A DNA stretch of 64,000 bases from positions 1-64,000 of the IMG/VR virus record IMGVR_UViG_3300020417_001379. The stretch is one strand, 5' to 3'. The notes beneath the pieces were generated by a model, which was not told where the DNA came from, ran no database searches, and was given only the letters and a program-made list of their open reading frames with translations. Source of the stretch: a virus. Positions within the stretch are counted from its first letter, which is position 1; the number at the start of each line of letters is the position of its first letter. A program made the position numbers and the translations under genes. Positions 49,021-56,064 of this stretch are shown in pieces.

Positions 49021-49284
49021 ATGGAGCGAAGGTTCGCAATGGTATGCCTGCACGAGACAGACACGATGGAAGACGGAACAGTTAGATATATTCCGTGTTG
49101 CATTAAAGAGGGAGTCGCCGGTTACTTCCCTATGAGGGGAAACCCCGACAAGTTACAAAGCGCTTGGTATTGGGGTAAGACGCATGAGGAATGTTCCGAG
49201 ATATGCGATATTTACAACCAAGACTTAGGTTTAACGGCTGAAGATGTTAGGGAGATTATAGCAAGTAGCATGAGACTTTCTTGA
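49021..49284 (+). CDS. Cassette protein 5, 87 residues
   Basis: Leader of about 15 bases after the promoter. Cysteines CLHE, IPCCIKEG, EECSEICD may bind metal. The C-terminus is an acidic helix (GLTAEDVREIIASSMRLS). No family recognised. Followed by a clear hairpin terminator. Confidence 0.55.
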   Translation: MERRFAMVCLHETDTMEDGTVRYIPCCIKEGVAGYFPMRGNPDKLQSAWYWGKTHEECSEICDIYNQDLGLTAEDVREIIASSMRLS

Positions 49285-49290
49285 ATTGGG

Positions 49291-49312
49291 GCGGGGGTTC
49301 TCAACCCCCCCG
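49291..49312 (+). terminator. Terminator of cassette 5
   Basis: GCGGGGGTTCTCAACCCCC is a strong hairpin; CGTTCCTTTT follows. Confidence 0.65.
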
Positions 49313-49329
49313 TTCCTTTTGGCTCTCAA

Positions 49330-49446
49330 AAATTTGTAGCATAGGGATTCCTTTTTTGGGCGTAACGAGGTGGGCTACAAATTTGTAGCATACATACCGT
49401 AACCACTACTGAGTTATGCTACAAAAAAAGGTTATAACCATATACC
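49330..49446 (+). promoter_or_regulatory. Repeat block and class C promoter, cassette 6
   Basis: Centres near 49333, 49381 and 49425, 44-49 bases apart, then GGTTATAACCATATACC. Confidence 0.75.
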
Positions 49447-49459
49447 CCAACCGCGATAC

Positions 49460-49777
49460 ATGAAGCGACAACGCGACATAAGGACGCACAACCGAGACAG
49501 GTTCAAGGGCGCGCGCCTCAACGATGAAGAAAGAAAGGAATGCGCAAGCATCATGGAGAGACTACGAGGGCAAAAGCCTGCGAGATTCGCAACAGGCACA
49601 AGCACACTTGTAGTCCTCAAGGAGATTGCATGGAGAGAAGCAGAAGGGTCAAGCGGGGACTTGATTTGTTGTATTGTCCGTAATGGTGTGGAAAATACTT
49701 GGATGCTACGAGGCAAGAACCAAATGAAAGGCAGTAAAGAAAAATTACGAGTAAAGAAGATTCTATGGGGATACTGA
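49460..49777 (+). CDS. Cassette protein 6, 105-residue basic
   Basis: Very basic N-terminus (MKRQRDIRTHNRDRFKGARL) and C-terminus (KLRVKKILWGY) around a hydrophobic core (STLVVLKEIAWREAEG, DLICCIVRNGVENTWML). It may bind nucleic acid. No family recognised. Confidence 0.55.
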   Translation: MKRQRDIRTHNRDRFKGARLNDEERKECASIMERLRGQKPARFATGTSTLVVLKEIAWREAEGSSGDLICCIVRNGVENTWMLRGKNQMKGSKEKLRVKKILWGY

Positions 49778-49794
49778 GATTCTACGGGTATTGT

Positions 49795-49823
49795 GGGCGG
49801 GGGGACGCATCACCCCCCGTCCC
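49795..49823 (+). terminator. Terminator of cassette 6
   Basis: GGGCGGGGGG pairs with CCCCCCGTCCC around an ACGCATCA loop. Confidence 0.7.
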
Positions 49824-49841
49824 AAACCTTATGCACGACAG

Positions 49842-49957
49842 AAATTTGTAGCATAGCGTAACAAACACAACAACAACACACACTACAAATTTGTAGCGTA
49901 TCTCGGTAGAGAAAACAACGCTATTATGCTACAAAAAAAGGTTATATATGGATACCC
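49842..49957 (+). promoter_or_regulatory. Repeat block and class C promoter, cassette 7
   Basis: Centres near 49845, 49889 and 49935, 45 bases apart, then GGTTATATATGGATACCC. No protein gene follows; a structured RNA candidate does. Confidence 0.75.
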
Positions 49958-49967
49958 TGTCCGCTAA

Positions 49968-50262
49968 AATGTAAGTGGGGGGCGAACTGAACACTCGCCC
50001 CCATGAAGACCGGAGTTATACCCCCGAAGGCAAGTAGGGCAGGTAAAGAGCCGGTGCGTCCCTAACTGCAACGCCAATAAGACAGGATACACGCACACGA
50101 GAAGACCCCTCTCCGAGTCGAGTGAAAAAGGGTGGCCGATATTTTCAGAAAGCGTAACACTTACCCGACCTGCCCACGAGTTAGGCATAACGCGTGGGTT
50201 GCCCCTGTTTAGGGGTAAGTCCCTGTTTGTTCGCAGGCGATTGGTCGGCAATTTTTTTAGCG
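49968..50262 (+). ncRNA. Structured RNA candidate in a cassette slot (about 290 nt)
   Basis: The only ATG after the promoter is followed at once by TAA. Instead there is GGGGGCGA/TCGCCCCC (first hairpin), GGCGT/ACGCC-type pairing, GGGCAGGT (about 50037) pairing with ACCTGCCC (about 50168), a CCCACG/CGTGGG hairpin and CCCCTGTTTAGGGG, ending in TTTTTTT at 50251-50257. It occupies the place of a cassette gene, with its own class C promoter. Class unknown; it does not look like tRNA, SRP RNA or RNase P RNA. Confidence 0.6.
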
Positions 50263-50269
50263 CTCATAA

Positions 50270-50521
50270 AAATTTGTAGCATATCTTTCTATTGTTTCCG
50301 CACGCTACTGAAAGAATAAAACGCATGACTGCTACAAATTTGTAGCAATTATTTTATTTCTTCATATATGTTTTAGATTACTTCTCTATTACTAAAAATA
50401 CTAATGAAAGAATTAATTAATTACAAATTTGTAGCGTAGTATAGCGTTTAATTAATTTTGTTGGCTACAAAAACAAAAAAATAAATAACGATGCTACAAA
50501 AAAACCTTATAAGCAAATACC
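50270..50521 (+). promoter_or_regulatory. Repeat block and class C promoter, cassette 8
   Basis: Site centres at about 50273, 50338, 50427, 50471 and 50500, then CCTTATAAGCAAATACC. The AT-rich middle (50350-50425) resembles the 37.68-37.75 kb gap. Confidence 0.7.
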
Positions 50522-50544
50522 TTTAGGGTCGGTTTGGTGATACA

Positions 50545-50700
50545 ATGCTAACGCGCAGACACTTTGAGGCGATTGCCTCTATTATACAGATGAAAGAAAG
50601 CCGAACAGAAAAAATGATTGCATACGAGACCATTAGGCCGATTTGCATGGAGAACCCCCGCTTTGATGAAGCCAAGTTTCTCAAGGCTTGCGGGATTTGA
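50545..50700 (+). CDS. Cassette protein 8, 51 residues
   Basis: GGTGATACAATG gives a strong start. The sequence (TRRHFEAIASIIQMKESRTEKMI, then MENPRFDEAKFLKACGI) matches a very common tiny phage protein of unknown function with the NPRFDRxRFLxACG ending. Its presence here shows the cassettes hold ordinary phage accessory genes. Confidence 0.65.
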   Translation: MLTRRHFEAIASIIQMKESRTEKMIAYETIRPICMENPRFDEAKFLKACGI

Positions 50701-50707
50701 GTAGGTT

Positions 50708-50721
50708 GGGGGTTCGCCCCC
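50708..50721 (+). terminator. Terminator of cassette 8
   Basis: GGGGGTTCGCCCCC hairpin with a TTCG loop and T-rich downstream. Confidence 0.55.
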
Positions 50722-50747
50722 TTCCTCTCTTTTCTTTGGCCGTTAAA

Positions 50748-50889
50748 AATTTGTAGCATAACGACAACAAAAAAGGCGCGCGTTGCTTACACGCACGAGG
50801 CTACAAATTTGTAGCGTAGCCCGCTTATGCGTGCGCGCGGGGCGTAACACCCTTGACCTATGCTACAAAAAAAGGTTAAATAGGCATAC
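50748..50889 (+). promoter_or_regulatory. Repeat block and class C promoter, cassette 9
   Basis: Centres near 50749, 50807 and 50869, 58-62 bases apart, then GGTTAAATAGGCATACC. Confidence 0.75.
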
Positions 50890-50903
50890 CCCTTCGTCTG
50901 TTT

Positions 50904-51047
50904 ATGTGCGAGTATTACGACAAGTATTGGGCATTAGTGAAGGCAATAAGAGAAAGCACAGGCAAGGGAACAGAAACACTTGTCTGTATAGATGATATAT
51001 TATATAACATAGACACAGGCCAACTCTTCTGCCCTTACGCGCCTTGA
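50904..51047 (+). CDS. Cassette protein 9, 47 residues
   Basis: Short acidic protein (CEYYDKYWALVKAIRESTG, VCIDDILYNIDTGQLFC). Single short leader after the promoter. Similar size to cassettes 2, 3 and 8. Function unknown. Confidence 0.5.
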   Translation: MCEYYDKYWALVKAIRESTGKGTETLVCIDDILYNIDTGQLFCPYAP

Positions 51048-51089
51048 GCGGAGCGCGTTTGCGCTTATAATCTTTTCTTTAGCGCTGAA

Positions 51090-51289
51090 AAATTTGTAGC
51101 ATAACCCCGCAACGGTTTTGCGCGCACGCGCTTTTCTTGATAAGCCACAAATTTGTAGCATAGGGTGTAAGGGTTTGCGCGCGTGGCGTTTGCCGTATCA
51201 CACTACAAATTTGTAGCATACTTACTCATACACGCTGAAGCGAAAAAGCGCGCGACCTATGCTACAAAAAAACCTTATAAGTAGATACC
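51090..51289 (+). promoter_or_regulatory. Repeat block and class C promoter, cassette 10
   Basis: Four sites at centres about 51093, 51152, 51210 and 51268: an even spacing of 58-59 bases. Then CCTTATAAGTAGATACC. Confidence 0.8.
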
Positions 51290-51302
51290 CGCTCCGATAA
51301 AC

Positions 51303-51467
51303 ATGAGCAAGAGAGGCGAGATAGTCTTCACCTACAAAGGCATATTAGAGTTATACGACTGCACCTGCTGTAAGGGGACAGATGAATTCCCCGAAGTAGA
51401 GCCGGACGAGTCCGGCGTTTATTGCTACACCTGCGGGGCTTCAGCCTCGTGGCCTAAGCCCGCATGA
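51303..51467 (+). CDS. Cassette protein 10, 54-residue zinc ribbon
   Basis: CTCC near 20-23 and CYTCG near 41-45 form a zinc ribbon in an otherwise acidic protein. Leader about 14 bases. Function unknown; a small adaptor or DNA-mimic-like zinc protein is possible. Confidence 0.6.
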   Translation: MSKRGEIVFTYKGILELYDCTCCKGTDEFPEVEPDESGVYCYTCGASASWPKPA

Positions 51468-51479
51468 GCGAGAGGCCAA

Positions 51480-51754
51480 ATTTTGTAGCATAATTTCTTT
51501 AGCCCGTAAAAATTTGTAGCATAGCGTGAGCGTTGCGCGCGCAACGGCGCGTAAGTATATAGGTTACAAATTTGTAGCATAGCGCGCTTAACCCTACGCC
51601 CCCGCACCTTACTGTATTAGACTACAAATTTGTAGCATAGACCGCTTGTGTTCCCCGCCCCCCGTTGCCCCCACGAGTTATGCTACAAATTTGTGGTCTG
51701 CCTACTCGCTATTGCTTCCCCGCTATGCTACAAAAAAACATTATAAGGGGATAC
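51480..51754 (+). promoter_or_regulatory. Repeat block and class C promoter, cassette 11
   Basis: Five sites before the promoter (centres about 51482, 51513, 51570, 51628, 51689), then a promoter half-site at 51734 and ATTATAAGGGGATACCC. Confidence 0.75.
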
Positions 51755-51780
51755 CCACCCCGATAGAACGAGGTATCAAT

Positions 51781-52098
51781 ATGGAAGATATGAGATATGA
51801 AATGAAAGCAGACTGCGGGGACGCTCAAGAGCGTTCCTATGAGTGGGAGCAACCCCACGAAAAAGAGGCGTTTGAAAACGCCGTAGATGGCGTTAAATGC
51901 CCTTGCTGTGGGTCAAGCGACCTTGTAATGTGCGACCGTGAATTAATGGGTAGAGACACCTATTATGATATGGAAGACGATTGGGGCTACGAAACCTACG
52001 AATACAGGTTTTGGGCGCAATGCACAGGCGTAGAGAGCGGTGAGTGCAAGCATGACGAATGGATAATGATTTATGGGGAAGTCGAAATAGATTACTGA
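51781..52098 (+). CDS. Cassette protein 11, 105-residue acidic zinc protein
   Basis: ATG 51781 is chosen since an upstream in-frame start lies within the promoter block. Very acidic, with CPCCGSSD near 40 and a second CGD/CTG...CKHD set. The C-terminus is beta-rich (WIMIYGEVEIDY). It is one of the largest cassette proteins and looks like a small anti-host or regulator protein; no family recognised. Confidence 0.6.
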   Translation: MEDMRYEMKADCGDAQERSYEWEQPHEKEAFENAVDGVKCPCCGSSDLVMCDRELMGRDTYYDMEDDWGYETYEYRFWAQCTGVESGECKHDEWIMIYGEVEIDY

Positions 52099-52106
52099 AA
52101 AGGTTT

Positions 52107-52125
52107 GGGGGGGCTTTGCCCCCCC
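52107..52125 (+). terminator. Terminator of cassette 11
   Basis: GGGGGGGCTTTGCCCCCCC hairpin. Confidence 0.7.
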
Positions 52126-52145
52126 TTACGCTTTACTGTGTAAAT

Positions 52146-52442
52146 ATTTGTAGCATAGGTTTTTTTAACCCCTAAAAAAATTTGTAGCATAGCGACACAC
52201 GCGGGCGGGCAAACGCACAGAGTAACAACGCTACAAATTTGTAGCATAACAACGCTTAACATACCCACCCCCTACCCCCTAAACGCTAAGTTACAAATTT
52301 GTAGCACCGACCCCCTACACAACGCGCGCGCGAAAGACGCAGGAGTTAAGATACAAATTTGTAGCATGGTTGGTTGTAACGCAAGCGCGCGAGCGAAAAA
52401 CAAACCGCGCTATGCTACAAAAAAGAGTTATAAGGGAATACC
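52146..52442 (+). promoter_or_regulatory. Repeat block and class C promoter, cassette 12
   Basis: Centres near 52147, 52181, 52238, 52298 and 52358, then a promoter half-site at 52421 and GAGTTATAAGGGAATACCC. The three palindromes are 60 bases apart. Confidence 0.75.
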
Positions 52443-52455
52443 CCCACCGCCAATC

Positions 52456-52650
52456 ATGCCTTACTTGAGCATGGAACAAGCCGAAGAAATGTATGATGAT
52501 ATGATAGACGAAATATACGGAGAGGTAAAGGTTGGAGTAACATTCAACGCCTCTCGCGTATTGAAGGAGTTAGACCCCATTGCGTATAGATGCGGGTTCA
52601 ACGACTACATGGACAGCCTCTTTGAAGACGGTTACACCTTAATGGATTAA
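52456..52650 (+). CDS. Cassette protein 12, 64 residues
   Basis: Acidic helical start (MEQAEEMYDDMIDEIYGEVKVG) and a DPIAYRCGFNDYMDSLFEDG C-terminus. An upstream in-frame start is inside the repeat block. Last protein cassette in the array. Function unknown. Confidence 0.55.
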   Translation: MPYLSMEQAEEMYDDMIDEIYGEVKVGVTFNASRVLKELDPIAYRCGFNDYMDSLFEDGYTLMD

Positions 52651-52660
52651 GCGAGTAAGT

Positions 52661-52688
52661 CCCGCCTTCGGGCGGGCTTCGCTTTTTT
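52661..52688 (+). terminator. Terminator of cassette 12
   Basis: CCCGCCTTCGGGCGGG hairpin, six bases, then TTTTTT: the clearest terminator in the array. Confidence 0.8.
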
Positions 52689-52699
52689 AGGGCGCAAAG

Positions 52700-53020
52700 A
52701 TATTTGTAGCATGGCTTTTTTTAGACTTTGAAAATATTTGTAGCATACGCTTTTTTAGACTCTGAAGAAAATTTGTAGCAAGCGGTTTTTAACAAAAAAA
52801 AAAATTTGTAGCATAGCAAAAAAAAATTTGTAGCATAGCAAATTAATAAAAAATCGTCAAAAATTAATAATTAATAATATGCTACAAAAAAATAATAATT
52901 TGTAGCATAGATAACCCCGAAATCATGCTACAAAAAAAGGCCGAAATCATGCTACAAAAAAAGGTCAAAATTAGTTATTAATTAACCCTAAAAATTAGGC
53001 TACAAAAAATACGCTTGGCG
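52700..53020. repeat. Right repeat cluster of TTTGTAGC/GCTACAAA sites
   Basis: Many half-sites in both orientations (TTTGTAGCATA, ATGCTACAAAAAA) lie in an AT-rich, gene-free 320-base stretch. The last ones (ATGCTACAAAAAAAGG) look like promoters without a TATA box. It closes the class C region as the 45.8 kb cluster opens it. Confidence 0.65.
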
Positions 53021-53114
53021 CGGTCAGAAAAAAAGCAAAAACCCCGAAATTAGCCCCTAATCGGCGACACTATCATAAGGGGTGCTTATCTCCCAATTGA
53101 TGAGGTGAACAAGT

Positions 53115-53879
53115 ATGAATACTGTATTACTGAACATATGCCTGCTGATAGACGCCCTCTCTGCGGATGCCGTAGAGAAGGTCAAGGAGACTTCCAGAAG
53201 TCTCCGAAAGGAGGGATTCAAAATCCCTTCAATGAACCACAAAGTCTTGGTTCTACATGGAAGCGCTCCATTCCGCTCATTGAGCGAAATGGTGTCGCCT
53301 GCTTGGATTCGTGCTTCATTTATGAAGCACAACGCCATTGAATGGGTCTCAGCAATGAGAACCCGATGTTCATGTGGAGCATGGTTCGCTAAGGGTGAAG
53401 TTATCTGCCGTTCCTGCAATGGCCGATTATGGAACACCGGAGAAGGACAGTCATTGAGAGATGGCGAGTCTAAGGCTTACGAACAGGGAATCAAGGGTGG
53501 TATATCCTGCCTTCGATTAATCCCATTCGTAAGAGCAAATTGGGGCGTTCTCGATTGGAGAGACGCACGATTCGGAATTACCCAACCACGACTTAGGAAG
53601 GGCAACCTTCGCAATGGGTCGAATGCTAAGGTGTGGATGATGCCTCTCGGTCGCTCTGCTCACAAAGTAGCATGGGCACTTGAGAGACTCGGACAAACTG
53701 AGGAAGCCAAGACATATCGAGCAATGTCGAGAGATGCTCAAGTATGGCGAGAAGTGGTCTTCGTTGATGCTGTCCATTCATGGAACAATGACGAATTGAT
53801 TGACTTCGCTGTTGATGTTGCATTCATTCCTCAATTAGAGGAAGCAGGTCTTCGATACCGAAGGCAACCAATAGCCTAA
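53115..53879 (+). CDS. Zinc-ribbon protein of different composition, 254 residues
   Basis: GAGGTGA lies six bases before ATG. The N-terminal half is helical. CSCGAWFAKGEVICRSC near residues 84-100 is a zinc ribbon, and several WGVLDWRD/ALERL-type helices follow. Arginine is often CGA here, rare elsewhere in the window, and GC content is higher, which points to recent acquisition. No catalytic motif is seen. Nothing similar lies nearby. Confidence 0.55.
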   Translation: MNTVLLNICLLIDALSADAVEKVKETSRSLRKEGFKIPSMNHKVLVLHGSAPFRSLSEMVSPAWIRASFMKHNAIEWVSAMRTRCSCGAWFAKGEVICRSCNGRLWNTGEGQSLRDGESKAYEQGIKGGISCLRLIPFVRANWGVLDWRDARFGITQPRLRKGNLRNGSNAKVWMMPLGRSAHKVAWALERLGQTEEAKTYRAMSRDAQVWREVVFVDAVHSWNNDELIDFAVDVAFIPQLEEAGLRYRRQPIA

Positions 53880-54060
53880 GATTGACGCAACCACCTCAGC
53901 AAGTGGCTAAACTGCTGAATATCTCAATCCGTATCCATTAGAGAGCGATAGAGCGCCCCTAATGGCCTCAGAGGATGCGACCTACCACCGCAGGGCTTCG
54001 CCATTAATTTGACCCCTCCATTTGACCCTTATGGTTAGCACCACGAGAAATTTTTAAAAA
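53880..54060. other. Intergenic segment with hairpins
   Basis: CCACCTCAGCAAGTGG and CCATTAG...CTAATGG form hairpins after the zinc-ribbon gene, and a T-rich stretch (54049-54080) ends the minus-strand transcript of the terminase group. No gene is seen. Confidence 0.35.
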
Positions 54061-54072
54061 TTTTTTTCAAAA

Positions 54073-54441
54073 TTATTTTATAAACTTGCCTCTATACCCA
54101 ACCGACTTTTTATAGAAGGCTACCCTTTGGCCGTTATGCGTATCTTTTTTGCGCAGTATCGTTTGGTCGGCAATCATGGGTCTTACAATTTGCCCAAGAA
54201 CGGAAGGTGTAATCTGCTTCCATGTTTTGGGAATGCCCTTCGATGCTTCCCAAGCAAATTCTTCACTCGTGCGCCATTCATTTAGGAAGTCGCTCTTTAT
54301 CACATTCTCTATGTGTATTTGGTAGGTCTGTCTCTTGGGAAGTGGGCCATGCGCTCTTACGGAGCGGTCTTGCCGATTGAATTTTACTCCCGTTATCTTG
54401 CTGTGCGTCCTTCTTCTATTCTTTGGTTTTTTGCCCGCCAT
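54073..54441 (-). CDS. Basic winged-helix-like protein, 122 residues
   Basis: Basic N-terminus (GKKPKNRRRTHSKITGVKF) and a FLNEWRTSEEFAWEASKGIPKTWKQITPSVLGQIVRPMI stretch consistent with a winged helix. It lies one base after the terminase stop. It could be a small terminase partner or a regulator. Confidence 0.5.
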   Translation of the reverse strand: MAGKKPKNRRRTHSKITGVKFNRQDRSVRAHGPLPKRQTYQIHIENVIKSDFLNEWRTSEEFAWEASKGIPKTWKQITPSVLGQIVRPMIADQTILRKKDTHNGQRVAFYKKSVGYRGKFIK

Positions 54442-54442
54442 A

Positions 54443-55942
54443 TTATCTTCTCCTTCTCATAACTTTACCGCCAAAACTTGTTGGCGACCTATTGATTCTT
54501 CTTTGTCCGCCCGTCCATTCTCCTTTCCGCATTGTTTTGAAAACGGAAGGCATTTCCGGTGTCCTATATGTAAATTGGTCTAATGCGTGTGCTAAGGCCA
54601 TAGCACAATCGTTGTGCCTACCCAAATCTATGATTTCGCCGTCTCTCCAAGCATGACTGTTTAACTCTTCAAGCAGTATATTGACTTGTCTGCGAGTAGC
54701 GTCATCTCCATACGGGAATATTATCATCTCACGCTCAAACCACACTCTCATACGGTTCATCAAGCCTTGCTTCAAGGTCTTGTTGCTTACCTTGCTTTCT
54801 CGGTAGTCAATCATAGCGCCCTTTTGTGATAACAGACTTTCATACATCTGTTGGAAGCCTACTGCCTCAACCGCAAACGCAGGTGTGCCGTATCTTTTAC
54901 TCCACTCTATCATCATGTCCGCTTGCCTGTCCGGTGCGAAGTCATTTCTTCTCCATATATTTACAAGGTGAATAAAACCGTCAGAATCTTGCTTTAGGCA
55001 AATCATAACGGAATAGTCCTTACCGAGACCATGCGCAGGGTCAAAGCCAATTGCGTATTTACAATCGTCCTGCTTTTCCTGCCCTAATGTAACATCTAAA
55101 TCTAATTGCTTGTGTGTTAAAGAGCGAGGATATACCGAAGCCTCATCGTCTATAACCTTACACATATACTCTTGGATAAATGATAACTCACCCATAGCCT
55201 CTTTTTGCTCAAGTAAGAATTCAACAGGTCTAAACTCCGGCCATAATTCGATAGCCTTTACATTTTCGGGGTCAGCCTTGTATTCATCCCAATTCTTTAC
55301 AGCAGACCATGTGCCGCTTTTCCAAGTATCGTTATCTAACATCTCTGTGTGGTATAGGTCAGTCATAGACATGGGCGTGCCCACACAGTAAATCGAAGTG
55401 CCCGGACTCAGCATAGGCGTAACTTTCTTTCTGAACCATTGCCTTATCCCCTCAAAATTTTGGTCGCCTGTATCATCCAATACATCATCAAAGGCAATAC
55501 AAGCGGGGTGTTCTCCGCGTATAGCCGAACCAACCGATGTAGCACGAATCCATGCACCATTAGTAAATCGTAATTCAAGTTTATTCCCTCTGCGTGTATC
55601 TAAGTATCTACTTAACTGCGGGTGTCTTTTCATATCTTCCCTTATTTCCTCAAGTCTTCTTACAGCCAAGTCTTTGCTTGCGGAAAACAGCCAACAAGTA
55701 AAGGGCTTGTCCCGCCACTTCTCAAACAAAGCGCTGTGTAATAATTTAACCCTTAAAGTAGTGGATTTACTGTGGTCTCGTGGTGCAATAACGCAGACTC
55801 TATGAACCTGCACATCACCCCGCTCTCCATACATATCCATCCATTCGCCAATGTGGTCGCCCCAAGTATAACCAAGCCACTTGTAAAAGTATTCTACATC
55901 ATCACGAGAACGAGCCATAGCAAAGTCTGTGTTGAATTTCAT
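54443..55942 (-). CDS. terL: Terminase large subunit
   Basis: This protein has 499 residues. The ATPase half has APRDHSKSTTLR (adenine/Walker A region near 53), LFSASKDLA and CIAFDDVLDD (Walker B near 150). The nuclease half has AIGFDPAHGLGKDYSV near 300 (first Asp), AVEAVGFQQMYE (the next acidic motif) and RHNDCAMALAHAL near 450 (final Asp). It pumps DNA into the capsid through the portal encoded at 57.8 kb. The start overlaps the stop of the small zinc gene (TAATG). Confidence 0.93.
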   Translation of the reverse strand: MKFNTDFAMARSRDDVEYFYKWLGYTWGDHIGEWMDMYGERGDVQVHRVCVIAPRDHSKSTTLRVKLLHSALFEKWRDKPFTCWLFSASKDLAVRRLEEIREDMKRHPQLSRYLDTRRGNKLELRFTNGAWIRATSVGSAIRGEHPACIAFDDVLDDTGDQNFEGIRQWFRKKVTPMLSPGTSIYCVGTPMSMTDLYHTEMLDNDTWKSGTWSAVKNWDEYKADPENVKAIELWPEFRPVEFLLEQKEAMGELSFIQEYMCKVIDDEASVYPRSLTHKQLDLDVTLGQEKQDDCKYAIGFDPAHGLGKDYSVMICLKQDSDGFIHLVNIWRRNDFAPDRQADMMIEWSKRYGTPAFAVEAVGFQQMYESLLSQKGAMIDYRESKVSNKTLKQGLMNRMRVWFEREMIIFPYGDDATRRQVNILLEELNSHAWRDGEIIDLGRHNDCAMALAHALDQFTYRTPEMPSVFKTMRKGEWTGGQRRINRSPTSFGGKVMRRRR

Positions 55943-56064
55943 TACATCGGCCTCAATTTTTTCTGATTACAATACGGACAGATACCTGCTTCTGCTTTAG
56001 ATTTCATCATGCGGTTGGCTTTCCACCCGCAACCATCACATTCAGCAGATACCCATTCAACCAT
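55942..56064 (-). CDS. 40-residue zinc-ribbon protein
   Basis: ATG 56064 overlaps the end of the phosphoesterase gene and the TAA overlaps the terminase ATG. CDGC near 9-12 and CPYC near 29-32 form a zinc ribbon. Its place right before terL suggests a packaging helper, though this is positional only. Confidence 0.6.
   Translation of the reverse strand: MVEWVSAECDGCGWKANRMMKSKAEAGICPYCNQKKLRPM

Noticed and set aside
49968-50262. RNase P RNA or SRP RNA
   Set aside because: I looked for the RNase P GAGGAAAGTC and ACAGAA boxes and for the SRP GNAR loop-helix 8 core. Neither pattern was present in the right order.
47200-53000. Integron or gene-cassette recombination system
   Set aside because: The cassettes resemble an integron array in layout, but there is no integrase gene in the window and the sites lack an attC-like core. 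Each gene has its own promoter, unlike integrons.
45833-53020. CRISPR array
   Set aside because: Repeats are palindromic and lie outside genes, but the spacers are coding genes of variable length or short gaps, not uniform unique spacers, and no cas1/cas2/cas effector genes are present. The Cas4-like gene alone is not enough.
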